Assembly: GCF_013364235.1 (NCBI RefSeq)
Contig: NZ_CP054919.1
Location: forward strand, 5,618,501-5,682,500
Length of the DNA stretch: 64,000 nt
Reading direction: 5' to 3'
Origin: Kitasatospora sp. NA04385
GTDB lineage: Bacteria > Actinomycetota > Actinomycetes > Streptomycetales > Streptomycetaceae
Positions 17,651 to 28,341 of this stretch are shown here, piece by piece. The notes beneath the pieces were generated by a model that was given only the letters and a program-made list of their open reading frames with translations, made no database searches and had not been told where the DNA came from. Within the stretch, counting starts at the first letter, position 1. The number at the start of each line of letters is the position of its first letter. The position numbers and the translations under genes were made by a program.

Positions 17651-18505
17651 GTGCCCTTCCTGGACACGTTCGCGCCCCGGCCGCTGCGCCGCCGGGCGGT
17701 CGCGCTCGTCGCCCTGGCCGCCCTGCCCGCCCCGCTGGTCGCGCTGGGCGCGGCCGGGCCGGCCGTCGCGCAGCGGCGGATCATCGGCGGCACCGGGACG
17801 AGCACCGCCGACCACCCGTGGATGGTGGCGCTGGCCAGCCGGCAGCAGTTCGGGTCGGCCCGCTCCGGGCAGTTCTGCGGCGGGGCGCTGATCAGCCCGA
17901 CCAAGGTGATCACGGCGGCGCACTGCTTCTACGACGAGACCACGGGCCGGCCCACCGAGCGGCCCGGGCTGCGGGTGATCGTCGGACGGGACGACCTGCG
18001 CGGCACCGCCGGGCGGGAGGTGGCGGTGCGCGGGGTGTGGATCGACCCCGGCTACAGCTTCACCGCGAACACCCGGGACGTGGCGGTGATCACCCTGACC
18101 GAGTCGCAGGGCGACCGGCCGGTGCTGGAGACGGTGAACCAGGGCGAGACCGAGCCGTACGCGCCGGGCACCCCGGCCACGGTGTTCGGCTGGGGCGACA
18201 CCCGGGGCAACGGCAGCTACTCGAACACGCTGCGCGAGGTCACCGTGCCGGTCGTCTCGGACGAGGTCTGCGGCCGGGCCTACCCGGGCGGCTCGGACAG
18301 CGCGTACGACGCCCGCAGCATGGTGTGCGCGGGCGAGGCGCGGGGCGGCAAGGACGCCTGCCAGGGCGACAGCGGCGGGCCGCTGCTGGTGGCGGGGCGG
18401 CTGGCCGGGCTGGTCTCCTGGGGCGCGGGCTGCGCCGAGGCCGACCACCCCGGGGTGTACACCCGGATCGCGGCCGTCGCGGAGGCCGTGCACAACGTGC
18501 TGTGA
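17651..18505 (+). CDS. Secreted trypsin-like serine protease (S1 family)
   Basis: This 284-residue protease starts at GTG 17651 with TGGAGA upstream. An N-terminal signal peptide is evident: basic RPLRRR, a hydrophobic core of about 20 residues, then AVAQR. The mature protease begins with the trypsin zymogen-like RRIIGGTGTS. The catalytic triad is visible: His in TAAHC, Asp in DVAVI, Ser in GDSGGP. Cys residues are placed for disulfides (CGG/AHC, VCGR/VCAG, DACQ/AGC). The Asp in DACQGDSGGP suggests trypsin-like cleavage after Arg/Lys. It probably acts extracellularly. The gene is single, downstream of hrdB, and shares a bidirectional terminator with DUF7455. Confidence 0.93.
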   Translation: MPFLDTFAPRPLRRRAVALVALAALPAPLVALGAAGPAVAQRRIIGGTGTSTADHPWMVALASRQQFGSARSGQFCGGALISPTKVITAAHCFYDETTGRPTERPGLRVIVGRDDLRGTAGREVAVRGVWIDPGYSFTANTRDVAVITLTESQGDRPVLETVNQGETEPYAPGTPATVFGWGDTRGNGSYSNTLREVTVPVVSDEVCGRAYPGGSDSAYDARSMVCAGEARGGKDACQGDSGGPLLVAGRLAGLVSWGAGCAEADHPGVYTRIAAVAEAVHNVL

Positions 18506-18555
18506 GCGGGCGGCGAGCGCCGGCCCCGGCCCTGGCCGCGGCCCCGGGAAACGCC

Positions 18556-18600
18556 ACGGCCGGGTGGCCCGCCCCTGGGAGGGGTGGGCCACCCGGCCGT
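18556..18600. terminator. Bidirectional terminator between the protease and DUF7455 genes
   Basis: A 21-bp stem (18556-18576 with 18580-18600) with one G-U pair and a 3-base loop lies between two convergent genes. Confidence 0.85.
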
Positions 18601-18629
18601 TCAGGCAGCTCGGGAGAGCGGTGGGAGCG

Positions 18630-18860
18630 TCAGCGCTCCTCCTTCTCGGCCGTTGCCGAGGTGCCGGAGAGGCGGTCGCTCTCGTCGTGTATCTCCACGG
18701 CGATCTTCTTGAGCTCGGGCTCGAACTTGCGCCCGTGGTGGGCGCAGAACAGCAGCTCTCCGCCGCTGGAGAGGACGACGCGCAGGTAAGCCTGAGCGCC
18801 GCAACGGTCGCAGCGGTCTGCCGCGGTGAGCGGGCTCGCAGGGGTCAGAACAGTAGTCAC
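18630..18860 (-). CDS. DUF7455 small zinc-ribbon-like protein
   Basis: The 76-residue protein starts at GTG 18860 with AGAGG upstream. The core is CDRCGAQAYLRVVLSSG, then FCAHHGRKFEP. The CxxC and CxHH pairs suggest a bound zinc ion. The C-terminus is helical and charged. This small family is conserved in streptomycetes next to hrdB and parE and has no known function. It is divergent from parE. Confidence 0.85.
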   Translation of the reverse strand: MTTVLTPASPLTAADRCDRCGAQAYLRVVLSSGGELLFCAHHGRKFEPELKKIAVEIHDESDRLSGTSATAEKEER

Positions 18861-19329
18861 GTCGCCTCTTCTCTAGCTCGACGAGCTGTGTACCAGGATC
18901 AACATCCAACCAGGTCGAATTCGTTCCCGCTCGTGGCTTTTCTCTTGGAGGATTCTGCCGTCGTCTTGATGAGGACGTGCCCCGGGCAACGGTGGTTCAT
19001 GCGTACCGATTCCCGTGACCGGCCGATCACCTCGAACGCCCGATCGGGTCGGGGTGCGAGGTCCGCGTAGCATAATCCTCCGCTGGGTTGGAGCATAAGC
19101 CCCGTCCCGGAACCCGTTGGACCGCATCGCAGCAGCTCCGCAGCCTTCCCGGGCCGCCCGGATCCGCCAGGACCCGTGGTGTCGGCAGGAGATGGCAGGC
19201 TGGGGACCGCCTCCGGGGCGGGAACCGTGTTCGCGCAGCGCGTACAAAGCGCGCGGGCCCCGGCGGCCCGGATCTCAGTTGCTGAGAGCATGCGGGGGTG
19301 TCCGTCAACGTCATGGAGGAGTGCAGAGC
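18861..19329. other. Divergent promoter region DUF7455-parE
   Basis: These 469 bases have no convincing gene. They contain the outward promoters for DUF7455 (minus) and parE (plus). TAGCAT (19066-19071) in an AT-richer patch is a possible -10 for parE; no firm -35 is assigned. Confidence 0.45.
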
Positions 19330-21441
<2,112 letters not shown>

Positions 21442-21452
21442 GCGAACCGGCC

Positions 21453-21490
21453 CGGAGGGGCTCTCCACCCTGGGGTGGAGAGCCCCTCCG
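21453..21490 (+). terminator. parE terminator hairpin
   Basis: A perfect 17-bp stem (21453-21469 with 21474-21490, loop CTGG) begins 11 bases after the parE stop. Confidence 0.88.
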
Positions 21491-21589
21491 CGTGTTCCGG
21501 GCGCGGGATCAACCCGCGCTCCGAGGACCGGGCGGCCCGTCCTCCGTAGCGTTCGTGGTGTCGAGAACACCCCGCCTGGAGGCACTGAG

Positions 21590-22069
21590 ATGACCGCCCT
21601 GTCCGATGTCCTGATCGCCGTCGCCGTGATCGTCCTGGTGGTGGGCCGGCAACTGCGGGCCCGCCGGCTGGACACCGAGCGCCGCTTCTGGCTGATCCCG
21701 CTGGTGCTCGCCGTCGTCGCGCTGCGCGACCCGGTGCTGATCGACCCGGACCACCGGACCGCGGCCGCCGTGCTGGTGGCGGGCTCGATGCTCACCACCG
21801 CCGGGATGGGCTGCGTCTGGGGCTGGACGGTGCGGATCTGGCGCGAGGCGGACGGCTCGCTGTGGAGCCGGGGCACCCGCGCCACCGCGTTCGCCTGGGT
21901 CGGCGCGCTGCTGGTCCGGGCCGCCTGGTACGGCGTCGGTGCCGCGCTGCACGTCCACCAGTCCGGCAGCGTGCTGCTGCTCTCGCTCGGCCTGCTGCTG
22001 CTGGTCCGCTCGGCGGCCGTCCAGTGGCGGGCCCGGCAGCTGGACGGCGCGCACGCCCTGGCCGCCTGA
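21590..22069 (+). CDS. DUF1453-like membrane protein
   Basis: The 159-residue protein starts at ATG 21590 with GGAGG upstream. Hydrophobic segments are at residues 4-20 (LSDVLIAVAVIVLVVG), 32-45, 57-80, 96-115 and 125-140. It starts with a short periplasmic segment and the conserved RQLRARRLDTERRFWLIP. The family has no known function. It may belong with the following two-component genes, but a hairpin separates them. Confidence 0.75.
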   Translation: MTALSDVLIAVAVIVLVVGRQLRARRLDTERRFWLIPLVLAVVALRDPVLIDPDHRTAAAVLVAGSMLTTAGMGCVWGWTVRIWREADGSLWSRGTRATAFAWVGALLVRAAWYGVGAALHVHQSGSVLLLSLGLLLLVRSAAVQWRARQLDGAHALAA

Positions 22070-22086
22070 CGACGCGTCACGCACCC

Positions 22087-22115
22087 GCCGCCGGACTCCG
22101 ACCGAGTCCGGCGGC
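22087..22115 (+). terminator. Hairpin after the DUF1453 gene
   Basis: A perfect 12-bp stem (22087-22098 with 22104-22115, loop CGACC) lies 18 bases after the stop and 24 bases before the kinase start. It may terminate transcription or attenuate into the two-component genes. Confidence 0.7.
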
Positions 22116-22138
22116 ACCGCTGCTGAGAGGATCTCCCG

Positions 22139-23299
22139 GTGAGCACACTGGAACGCTGGACCCGGTGGCCCGCCGGCGACGTCCCGATCCGGGAGCGCAG
22201 CTCGTGGGCCCGGACCACGCTCTCCCTGTTCGGCCGGACCGCGATGCTGGCCGCCGTGCTGTTCGGCACCTTCGCCGAGCACCGCTACACCGGCTGGCGG
22301 GTGCTGCCGCCGATCGGCTGGATCGTCGCCGCGGCCGCCCTGTTCACCGGCTGGCACTACACCTGCCGGGCCCGGCGGCTGTGGCCGGTGCTCGGCTGCG
22401 CCGCCGGGCTGCTGGCCACCGCCGGACTGGCCCACGAGGGCGGGGCCGACACCCTGGCCTCGATGATCTGGTGCGGGCTGGCGGTGCTCGCGGTGATCCG
22501 GCTGCCGCTGGTCGCCGGGCTGCCCACCGCCGGTGCGGCGCTGGTCGGTTACGGCCTGGGGTCGGGCGACTCGCTGCTGGTGATGCTGACCGTCGCGGGC
22601 GGCATGGGCCTGCTCGGCTACCTGCTGCGGCTGGACAGCCAGGCCCGCTCCGCGCAGCGCGCCCTGCTCGCCCAGGAGCGGGCCGCGCAGGCCGCGCGGG
22701 CCGAGAGCGCGGCGCTCGCCGAACGGGCCAGGATCGCCCGGGAGATCCACGACGTGCTGGCGCACAGCCTCTCCGCGCAGCTGGTGCACCTGGAGGCGGC
22801 CCGGCTGATGCTGGACGCCGGGGCGGAGCGCTCCGAGGTCCGCGAACGGGTGGTCGCCGCCCGGCGGATGGCCCAGGACGGCCTGGCCGGGACCCGGCAG
22901 GCGCTGTCCGCGCTGCGCGGCGAGTTCGCCCCCGTCGCCGAGTTCCTGGCCGAGCTGGCCGCCGGGGCCGGGGCCGAGCTGACCGTGGACGGGGTGCCCC
23001 GGCCGCTGCCCGCCGAGGCCGGGCTGGCCGTGCGCCGGGTCGCCCAGGAGGCGCTGACCAACGCCCGCAAGCACGCGCCCGGCGGCCGGGTGGAGGTCCG
23101 GCTCGCCTACCGGGAGGGGGAGGTGGAGCTGCGGGTGCGCAACTCCGCCGCCCCGCGCGGGGCGCACCCGGTGCTCGGCGACAGCGGGAGCGGGTACGGT
23201 CTGCTCGGGATGCGCGAACGCGCGGAACTGCTCGGCGGCGAACTGCTGGCGGGCCCCGAGGACGGAGGGTGGCGCGTGCTGCTGCGGGTGCCGGCGTGA
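22139..23299 (+). CDS. Sensor histidine kinase (NarL-type, HisKA_3)
   Basis: The 386-residue membrane kinase starts at GTG 22139. It has five or six hydrophobic segments in residues 25-165, then a coiled linker rich in Ala/Arg/Glu. The HisKA_3 dimerisation motif is ERARIAREIHDVLAHSLS, with His as the phosphorylation site. The HATPase has VAQEALTNARKHAPG and GYGLLGMRERAELLGG. Its stop overlaps the start of the cognate regulator by four bases (GTGA). No extracellular sensor domain is present, so the signal is probably sensed in or at the membrane. Confidence 0.92.
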   Translation: MSTLERWTRWPAGDVPIRERSSWARTTLSLFGRTAMLAAVLFGTFAEHRYTGWRVLPPIGWIVAAAALFTGWHYTCRARRLWPVLGCAAGLLATAGLAHEGGADTLASMIWCGLAVLAVIRLPLVAGLPTAGAALVGYGLGSGDSLLVMLTVAGGMGLLGYLLRLDSQARSAQRALLAQERAAQAARAESAALAERARIAREIHDVLAHSLSAQLVHLEAARLMLDAGAERSEVRERVVAARRMAQDGLAGTRQALSALRGEFAPVAEFLAELAAGAGAELTVDGVPRPLPAEAGLAVRRVAQEALTNARKHAPGGRVEVRLAYREGEVELRVRNSAAPRGAHPVLGDSGSGYGLLGMRERAELLGGELLAGPEDGGWRVLLRVPA

Positions 23300-24042
23300 C
23301 GGACGGACCGATCCGGGTGGTGGTCGCCGACGACCAGACCGTGGTGCGGGAGGGGATCGTGATGCTGCTCGGCCTGCTGCCGGGCATCACCGTGGTCGGC
23401 TCCGCGCCGGACGGCGAGGAGGCGCTGCGGCTGGTCGCCGAGCACGCCCCCGACGTGGTGCTGATGGACCTGCGGATGCCGCGCTGCGACGGGGTGGAGG
23501 CCACCCGCCGGATCCGCGCCGAGCACCCCGGCACCGAGGTGGTGGTGCTCACCACCTACGCCGACGACGACTCGCTGTTCTCCGCGCTGCAGGCCGGCGC
23601 GCGCGGCTTCCTCACCAAGGACGCCGGCGCGGAGGAGATCGCCCGCGCCGTCTCCGACGTCCGCTCGGGCGCGGCCGGGCTCTCCCCGCAGGTCCAACTG
23701 CGGCTGCTGGAGCGGCTGTCGGGCGCACCGCACCCCGGGGCGCCGGTCGCCGCCGCGGCGCAGTCGGCACCGCAGCCCGCGGCACCGGCCGCACCCCCGC
23801 CCCGACCTCGGCCCGGACCGGCCCAACGGCCGCCGCTGCCGGACGGGTTGACCCAGCGGGAGGCCGAGGTGCTGGCGCTGATCGCCGCCGGGCTGTCCAA
23901 CGCGGAGATCGCGGAAAGGTTGTTCGTCAGCCCCGCAACGGTGAAAACGCATATCAACAACCTTTTCGCCAAGACGGCGGTGCGGGATCGCGCGCAGGCC
24001 GTGGCGTACGCCTTCAAGCATGGAATTTCCGACGGTTCGTAG
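23296..24042 (+). CDS. LuxR/NarL-family response regulator
   Basis: The 248-residue regulator is translationally coupled to the kinase gene. The receiver has acidic pocket ADDQ, phospho-acceptor Asp in VVLMDLRMP, Thr/Tyr switch VVVLTTYADD and Lys in LTKDAG. An unusually long Ala/Pro linker (about residues 140-175) precedes the LuxR helix-turn-helix LTQREAEVLALIAAGLSN, EIAERLFVSPATVKTHI. Its targets are unknown; no adjacent operon suggests a regulon. Confidence 0.93.
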   Translation: MTDGPIRVVVADDQTVVREGIVMLLGLLPGITVVGSAPDGEEALRLVAEHAPDVVLMDLRMPRCDGVEATRRIRAEHPGTEVVVLTTYADDDSLFSALQAGARGFLTKDAGAEEIARAVSDVRSGAAGLSPQVQLRLLERLSGAPHPGAPVAAAAQSAPQPAAPAAPPPRPRPGPAQRPPLPDGLTQREAEVLALIAAGLSNAEIAERLFVSPATVKTHINNLFAKTAVRDRAQAVAYAFKHGISDGS

Positions 24043-24155
24043 GCCCACCCCCTGGTAGCTGGTTCGGGTGAACGTATCTGCACGGGTTTCGTGGTGTGGT
24101 TTGTGACGCTCCATCATGGTTCGGTCGTAGTGACCGAAATGGTGAGGTGTCGGCT

Positions 24156-24572
24156 GTGGCACAGCAGGAGAGAATCGACTGGTGGGCCGCGGCCGCCTCC
24201 CGGCCCCGGGCGGTGGCGCGGCGGCGGACCGCGGAGCCGGCGCCGCCGGAGGAGCGGGCCGGGCGGGAGGTCTACCGCAGCGTCCAGGACAGCGAGGCCT
24301 TCCGGGAGATCCGGCACGGCTACCGCTCGTTCGTGTTCCCGGCCAGCGCCGGGTTCCTGGCCTGGTACCTGCTGTTCGTCGCGGCCCAGGCGTTCGCGCC
24401 GGGCCTGATGAGCCGTCAGGTCGCCGGGCCGCTCAACCTGGCCTGGCTGCTCGGCCTCGGCCAGTTCGCCTCCACCTTCCTGCTCACCTGGCTCTACGCC
24501 CGCAACGCCCGCACCAAGCGCGACCGAGCCGCACTCGAACTGCGCTGGGACACCCAGGACCAACTGCGATGA
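24156..24572 (+). CDS. DUF485 membrane protein of the symporter operon
   Basis: This 138-residue protein starts at GTG 24156 with GGTGAGG eight bases upstream (GTG 24147 is a weaker alternative). After a basic N-terminus, the DUF485 core has two membrane helices (SFVFPASAGFLAWYLLFV and LNLAWLLGLGQFASTFLLTW) ending in YARNA. DUF485 proteins are typically encoded directly before acetate/solute symporters of the SSS family, as here, with a four-base ATGA overlap. It is a probable accessory subunit of the transporter. Confidence 0.9.
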   Translation: MAQQERIDWWAAAASRPRAVARRRTAEPAPPEERAGREVYRSVQDSEAFREIRHGYRSFVFPASAGFLAWYLLFVAAQAFAPGLMSRQVAGPLNLAWLLGLGQFASTFLLTWLYARNARTKRDRAALELRWDTQDQLR

Positions 24573-26173
24573 CCCCACACCCCAGCCACGGCCTCGCGGT
24601 GGCGCTGTTCGCCGTCGTCGTCGCCGTCACCCTGACCATCACCGTCTGGGTCGGCCGCCGCGGCCACGCCGCGGAGGACTTCTACGCCGGCGGCCGCGAC
24701 TTCTCGCCGCTGCAGAACGGCTTCGCCCTCTCCGGCGACTACCTGTCGGCCGCCTCCTTCCTCGGCGTCACCGGCCTGATCGCGCTCTACGGCTACGACG
24801 GCGTGCTCTACAGCATCGGCTTCCTGGTCGCCTGGCTGGTCGTGCTGATGCTGGTCTCCGAACTCGTCCGCAACGCCGGCCGCTACACCCTGGCCGACGT
24901 GCTGGCGCTGCGGATGCGCCAGCGGCCGGTGCGCGCCGCGGCCGGCCTGGCCTCGATGGTCGTCACGCTGATGTACCTGATCGCGCAGATGGTCGGCGCG
25001 GGCAGCCTGGTCGCCCTGCTGCTCGGCACCGACAGCGGCGCCGCCAAGACCTGGACGATCGTCGGCGTCGGCGGCCTGATGATCGTCTACGTGACGGTCG
25101 GCGGGATGCGCGCCACCACCTGGATCCAGATCGTCAAGGCCTTCCTGCTGGTGGCCGGTTCGGTGCTGCTCACGGTGCTGGTGCTGGCCCGCTTCCACGG
25201 CGACCTCGGGGCGCTGATGCACTCCGCCGCGCAGCACAGCGGCGTCGGCGACAAGTACCTGCAGCCCGGCCTCAAGTACGGTGCCAGCCCGACCAGTCGG
25301 CTCGACTTCTTCAGCCTCGGCCTGGCGCTGGTGCTCGGCACCGCGGGCCTGCCGCACATCCTCAGCCGCTTCTACACCGTGCCCACGGCGCGGGCCGCCC
25401 GGCGCTCCACGATGTGGGCGATCGGCCTGATCGGCTGCTTCTACCTGATGGCGATCGTGCTCGGCCTCGGGGCCGGCGCGGTGGTCGGCGCCAAGGCGGT
25501 CAGGGCCGCGAACCCGGCCGGCAACACGGCCGTCCCGCTGCTCGCCCTGGACCTCGGCGGCGGCCCGGACTCCACCTGGGGCCTGCTGCTGTTCGCGGTG
25601 ATCTCCGCGATCGCCTTCGCCACCATCCTCGCCGTGGTGGCCGGCCTCACCCTGGCCTCCTCCGCGGCCTTCGCCCACGACCTGTACGCGCGGGCCTGGC
25701 GGCGCCCCGAGGAGCGGCAGGTCTCCGAGCGCGAGGAGGTGATCGCGGCCCGGATCTCCGCCGTGGTGATCGGCGGCCTGGCGATCGTGCTCAGCCTGTT
25801 CGCGCAGAAGCTGAACGTCGCCTTCCTGGTCGGCCTGGCCTTCGCAGTGGCCGCCTCGGCGAACCTGCCGACGCTGCTGTACTCGCTGTTCTGGAAGCGG
25901 TTCACCACCCGCGGCGCGGTCTGGTCGGTGTACGGCGGCCTCGTCCCGGCGGTGCTGCTGGTGCTGTTCTCGCCGGTGGTCTCCGGCACGAAGGCCTCCA
26001 TGCTGACCGGCGTCGACTTCCACTGGTTCCCGCTGGAGAACCCGGGCCTGGTCTCCATCCCGCTCGGCTTCCTGGCCGGCTGGCTGGGCACCGTCACCGA
26101 CCGGGAGCGCGCGGACGAGGACGGCTTCGCGGAGCTGGAGGTACGGGCCCTGACGGGCGCGGGGGCGGCCTAG
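24569..26173 (+). CDS. Sodium/solute symporter, cation acetate symporter-like (ActP type)
   Basis: The 534-residue SSS-family permease has about 13 membrane segments. Family features include YAGGRDFSPLQNGFALSGDY, SAASFLGVTGLIALYGYDG, the GLPHILSRFYTVP segment, and ASSAAFAHDLYAR. It likely takes up a monocarboxylate such as acetate with Na+. It is coupled to the DUF485 gene. Its stop codon TAG is formed by a TA target dinucleotide and the first G of an IS5-family element. Without the IS the codon would still be TAG, so the protein is unaffected, but its terminator hairpin now lies 1.1 kb away. Confidence 0.93.
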   Translation: MTPHPSHGLAVALFAVVVAVTLTITVWVGRRGHAAEDFYAGGRDFSPLQNGFALSGDYLSAASFLGVTGLIALYGYDGVLYSIGFLVAWLVVLMLVSELVRNAGRYTLADVLALRMRQRPVRAAAGLASMVVTLMYLIAQMVGAGSLVALLLGTDSGAAKTWTIVGVGGLMIVYVTVGGMRATTWIQIVKAFLLVAGSVLLTVLVLARFHGDLGALMHSAAQHSGVGDKYLQPGLKYGASPTSRLDFFSLGLALVLGTAGLPHILSRFYTVPTARAARRSTMWAIGLIGCFYLMAIVLGLGAGAVVGAKAVRAANPAGNTAVPLLALDLGGGPDSTWGLLLFAVISAIAFATILAVVAGLTLASSAAFAHDLYARAWRRPEERQVSEREEVIAARISAVVIGGLAIVLSLFAQKLNVAFLVGLAFAVAASANLPTLLYSLFWKRFTTRGAVWSVYGGLVPAVLLVLFSPVVSGTKASMLTGVDFHWFPLENPGLVSIPLGFLAGWLGTVTDRERADEDGFAELEVRALTGAGAA

Positions 26174-27269
26174 GGCGCGTATTTGGTCGTGATCAAGCGG
26201 TGGCTCTGGTGAGGTCCTTGATCCAGATCATGGCGCCGCGAAGCTGGAGGCCGGCGAGGTAACTCTCGGGCTTCTTGTCGAACCGGGTGGCGATGCCCCG
26301 CCAGGCCTTCAGCTTGTTGATCAGGCGCTCGACGGTGTTCCGCTCTCTGTAGAGCTCGGCGTCATGGCTGACGGGACGACCGCCTCCGCTGCCCTTCTTC
26401 TTCCGGTTGGCGGCCTGGTCCCTCTTCTCCGGGATGACCGCTTTGATGTGGCGTTTGCGCAGGTAGGAGCGATTGCCGCGGGACGAGTAGGCCATGTCTC
26501 CGGCGACCGCGTCGGGTCGGGTGCGGGGGCGGCCGGCCGGCCCGCGAACCCGCATCTTCTTCAGCACGGGGATGAACTGCGGGCTGTCGGCGGCTTGCCC
26601 CTCGGTCAGAACGAGCACCAGCGGGCGGCACTTACGCTCGCCGACGACGTGGACCTTGCTGGTCTGACCGCCCCTGGACCGCCCGAGCAGGGCAGCCTTC
26701 AGCCGGAGCTTTCGCCTGCGCCGGACACGCCGCCGCTCGTCCTGCTCCGGGTCGTCTGTGGCGCCCTGCCCGTCTTGTCCCTCCGAGCTGCCCCCTTTTG
26801 GCGGGCCTTCTCCGCTTCCTCGGCGGCCTTCTCCAGATCGGCGAGCGTGTCGGGGTCCAGGTGTATCCCAGCGGCGTCATGGTGGGCCCGGACGGTGGTG
26901 GAGTCAACGCTGACCAGCGACAGGTCCACCTCACCCCGCTTGGCGGCCTCCGCGATCGCGCCTTCCAGCAGGGCCTCGAAGACGCCGGCGTCCCGCCATT
27001 GCCGGAACCGGTTGTGGACGGTCGACCAGGCGCCGAACTCCCTCGGCGTCTCACGCCACTGGCTGCCGGTCTTGAAGTGCCAGACCACGCCCTCGAACTG
27101 CCGGCGCAGTTGTTCGGGGTACGGGCCGTACTCGCCGATCGGCAGGTACGGCTCGATGAACTCCCACTCTGCATCTGATAGTTGCACTCGCGTCACGGAA
27201 CACGGTCTACCGGATCAGACCGCACCGCGAAGACAACTTCCCAGAATGATCACAACCAAATACGCGCCC
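26173..27269 (-). mobile_element. IS5-family insertion sequence
   Basis: The element is about 1.1 kb. The left end GGGCGCGTATTTGGTCGTGA and the complement of the right end match over 24 positions (23 identical), forming terminal inverted repeats. TA flanks both ends (26171-26172 and 27270-27271), the expected target duplication for many IS5-family elements. Removing the element regenerates GGCCTAGGCC, a perfect palindrome. The transposase reads on the minus strand in two frames joined by a -1 shift. The element is apparently complete. Confidence 0.93.
26193..27196 (-). CDS. IS5-family DDE transposase, expressed by -1 frameshift
   Basis: The upstream frame begins at GTG 27196 (MTRVQLSDAEWEFIEPYLP) and ends at 26699. 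The downstream frame continues to 26193. Shifting back one base at A AAG GGG (minus strand, within 26791-26799) gives a continuous product: ARQKGGSSEGQDGQGATDD, then RSRGGQTSKVHVVGERKC, then LTEGQAADSPQF. The catalytic triad is spread over both frames: Asp in VSVDSTTVRAHHD, Asp in VAGDMAYSSRGN, Glu in RERNTVERLINKLK. The heptamer matches the X XXY YYZ rule for programmed frameshifting. It is intact, so probably still mobile. Confidence 0.9.
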
Positions 27270-27286
27270 TAGGCCCGGCCGCCCCC

Positions 27287-27325
27287 CTTCCGGTTCCCCC
27301 CGGGCGGCCCGGCGGGAACCGGAAG
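27287..27325 (+). terminator. Displaced symporter terminator
   Basis: CTTCCGGTTCCC (27287-27298) pairs perfectly with 27314-27325, and CCGGG/CCCGG form an inner stem. In the reconstructed empty site it begins about 17 bases after the symporter stop, so it was most likely that operon's terminator before the IS arrived. Confidence 0.75.
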
Positions 27326-27405
27326 AACGCGCCACGCCGCGCCTCCCGCCGCTGCCACTGCGGCGGGTGCTCCCTTAGAGTCGTGGGGGAGCGGGGGGAG
27401 AGACG

Positions 27406-27945
27406 ATGCGGCGGAAGGCACAGCGGGCGGACGGTGGCGACGCCCCGGACGTCCGCACCGGGCACGCGGGGGGACGGCCGGCCCGGCCGCGGTGCGTGCT
27501 GCTGCTGGAGGACGAGCCGCGGCCCGCGGCCCTGTCCCGGGCGCTGGTCGGCGAGGTGCTCGCCGAGCACTACGGGGCCCGCCGGCACGGGGCCGCCCCC
27601 GGCGGGGTCGGTCCGGCGGACGAAGTGGCCCTGCTGGTCTGCGAGCTGGTCGCGAACGCCGTGCGCCACGGCGGCGGCCCGGTGGAGATCGTCCTCGAAC
27701 CGGGGACCGACCGGCTGCGGATCGAGGTCGCCGACCGCACGGCGCTGCTGGCCCCGGTCGAGCGCCCGCACCGGCCGGACCTCCCGGGCGGCCACGGCCT
27801 GCGGATCGTCGCGGAGGTCGCCGACCGCTGGGGCACCGTCCCGCGCGGGGCGGGCAAAGCGGTCTGGATCGAGATCGACGCCGCCCGGCTGTCCGGCCCC
27901 GGCACCGCGCCCCGGCCGGGGTCAGTCGGCCCGGACCTCGCCTAG
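27406..27945 (+). CDS. RsbW-like ATP-binding protein (anti-sigma regulatory kinase)
   Basis: The 179-residue protein starts at ATG 27406 behind GGGGGAGAG. TAGAGT at 27376-27381 is a good -10 element. The HATPase fold shows the N-box LLVCELVANAVRHGGG, a weak G1 (EVADRTALLAP) and the G2 loop GGHGLRIVAEVADRWG. Such GHKL proteins bind and inhibit sigma factors or phosphorylate STAS antagonists in partner switching. Residues 1-30 are a basic disordered extension. The last 24 bases overlap the 3' end of the opposite-strand receiver gene. Its neighbours (PP2C phosphatase, STAS protein, phytochrome) suggest one circuit; the target sigma factor is not in the window. Confidence 0.88.
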   Translation: MRRKAQRADGGDAPDVRTGHAGGRPARPRCVLLLEDEPRPAALSRALVGEVLAEHYGARRHGAAPGGVGPADEVALLVCELVANAVRHGGGPVEIVLEPGTDRLRIEVADRTALLAPVERPHRPDLPGGHGLRIVAEVADRWGTVPRGAGKAVWIEIDAARLSGPGTAPRPGSVGPDLA

Positions 27946-28341
27946 CCAGAAGTCGACGGTGTTCCCCAGGACGGTGCGGAACAGCTCGAAGTTCAGCGGC
28001 TTGAAGATGTAGCTGTCCGCCCCCGCCGCGTAGCAGGCGTCCACCTCGGCGGGAGCGGTGGAGGAGGTGAAGACCACCACCGGCAGCCCGGCCAGCTCCG
28101 GACGGGCCCGCAGCGCCGCGAGCAGGTCGTGGCCGCCGTAGCCGGGCAGGTTGAGGTCGAGCAGGACCAGCCGCGGCCGCTCGGCCGCCGGGTCGAGCAG
28201 CCGCTCCTGGACGGTCTCCGCCCGCTCGGCGAACTCCAGGCGCACCAGCGGGTGCGAGCGGCCCAGGGCCCGCGACATCGCCTCCACGTCCTCCTCGGAG
28301 TCCTCGACCACGAGCACGAGCCCTTCGGCCATCACCGTCAC
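27922..28341 (-). CDS. Stand-alone CheY-like response regulator (Rcp1-like)
   Basis: The 139-residue single receiver domain has no output domain. It starts at GTG 28341, which overlaps the PP2C stop (GTGA); an internal ATG at 28332 is possible. It has LVVEDSEEDVEAMSRAL (acidic pocket), phospho-acceptor Asp in LVLLDLNLPGYGGHDLL, VVVFTSSTAP, and Lys in YIFKPLNFELF. The ED-x-EED and DLNLPG patterns and the long spacing are those of phytochrome-associated Rcp1-type regulators. This fits the phytochrome kinase 2 kb away as phosphodonor. It is coupled to the phosphatase gene. Confidence 0.9.
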   Translation of the reverse strand: MTVMAEGLVLVVEDSEEDVEAMSRALGRSHPLVRLEFAERAETVQERLLDPAAERPRLVLLDLNLPGYGGHDLLAALRARPELAGLPVVVFTSSTAPAEVDACYAAGADSYIFKPLNFELFRTVLGNTVDFWLGEVRAD

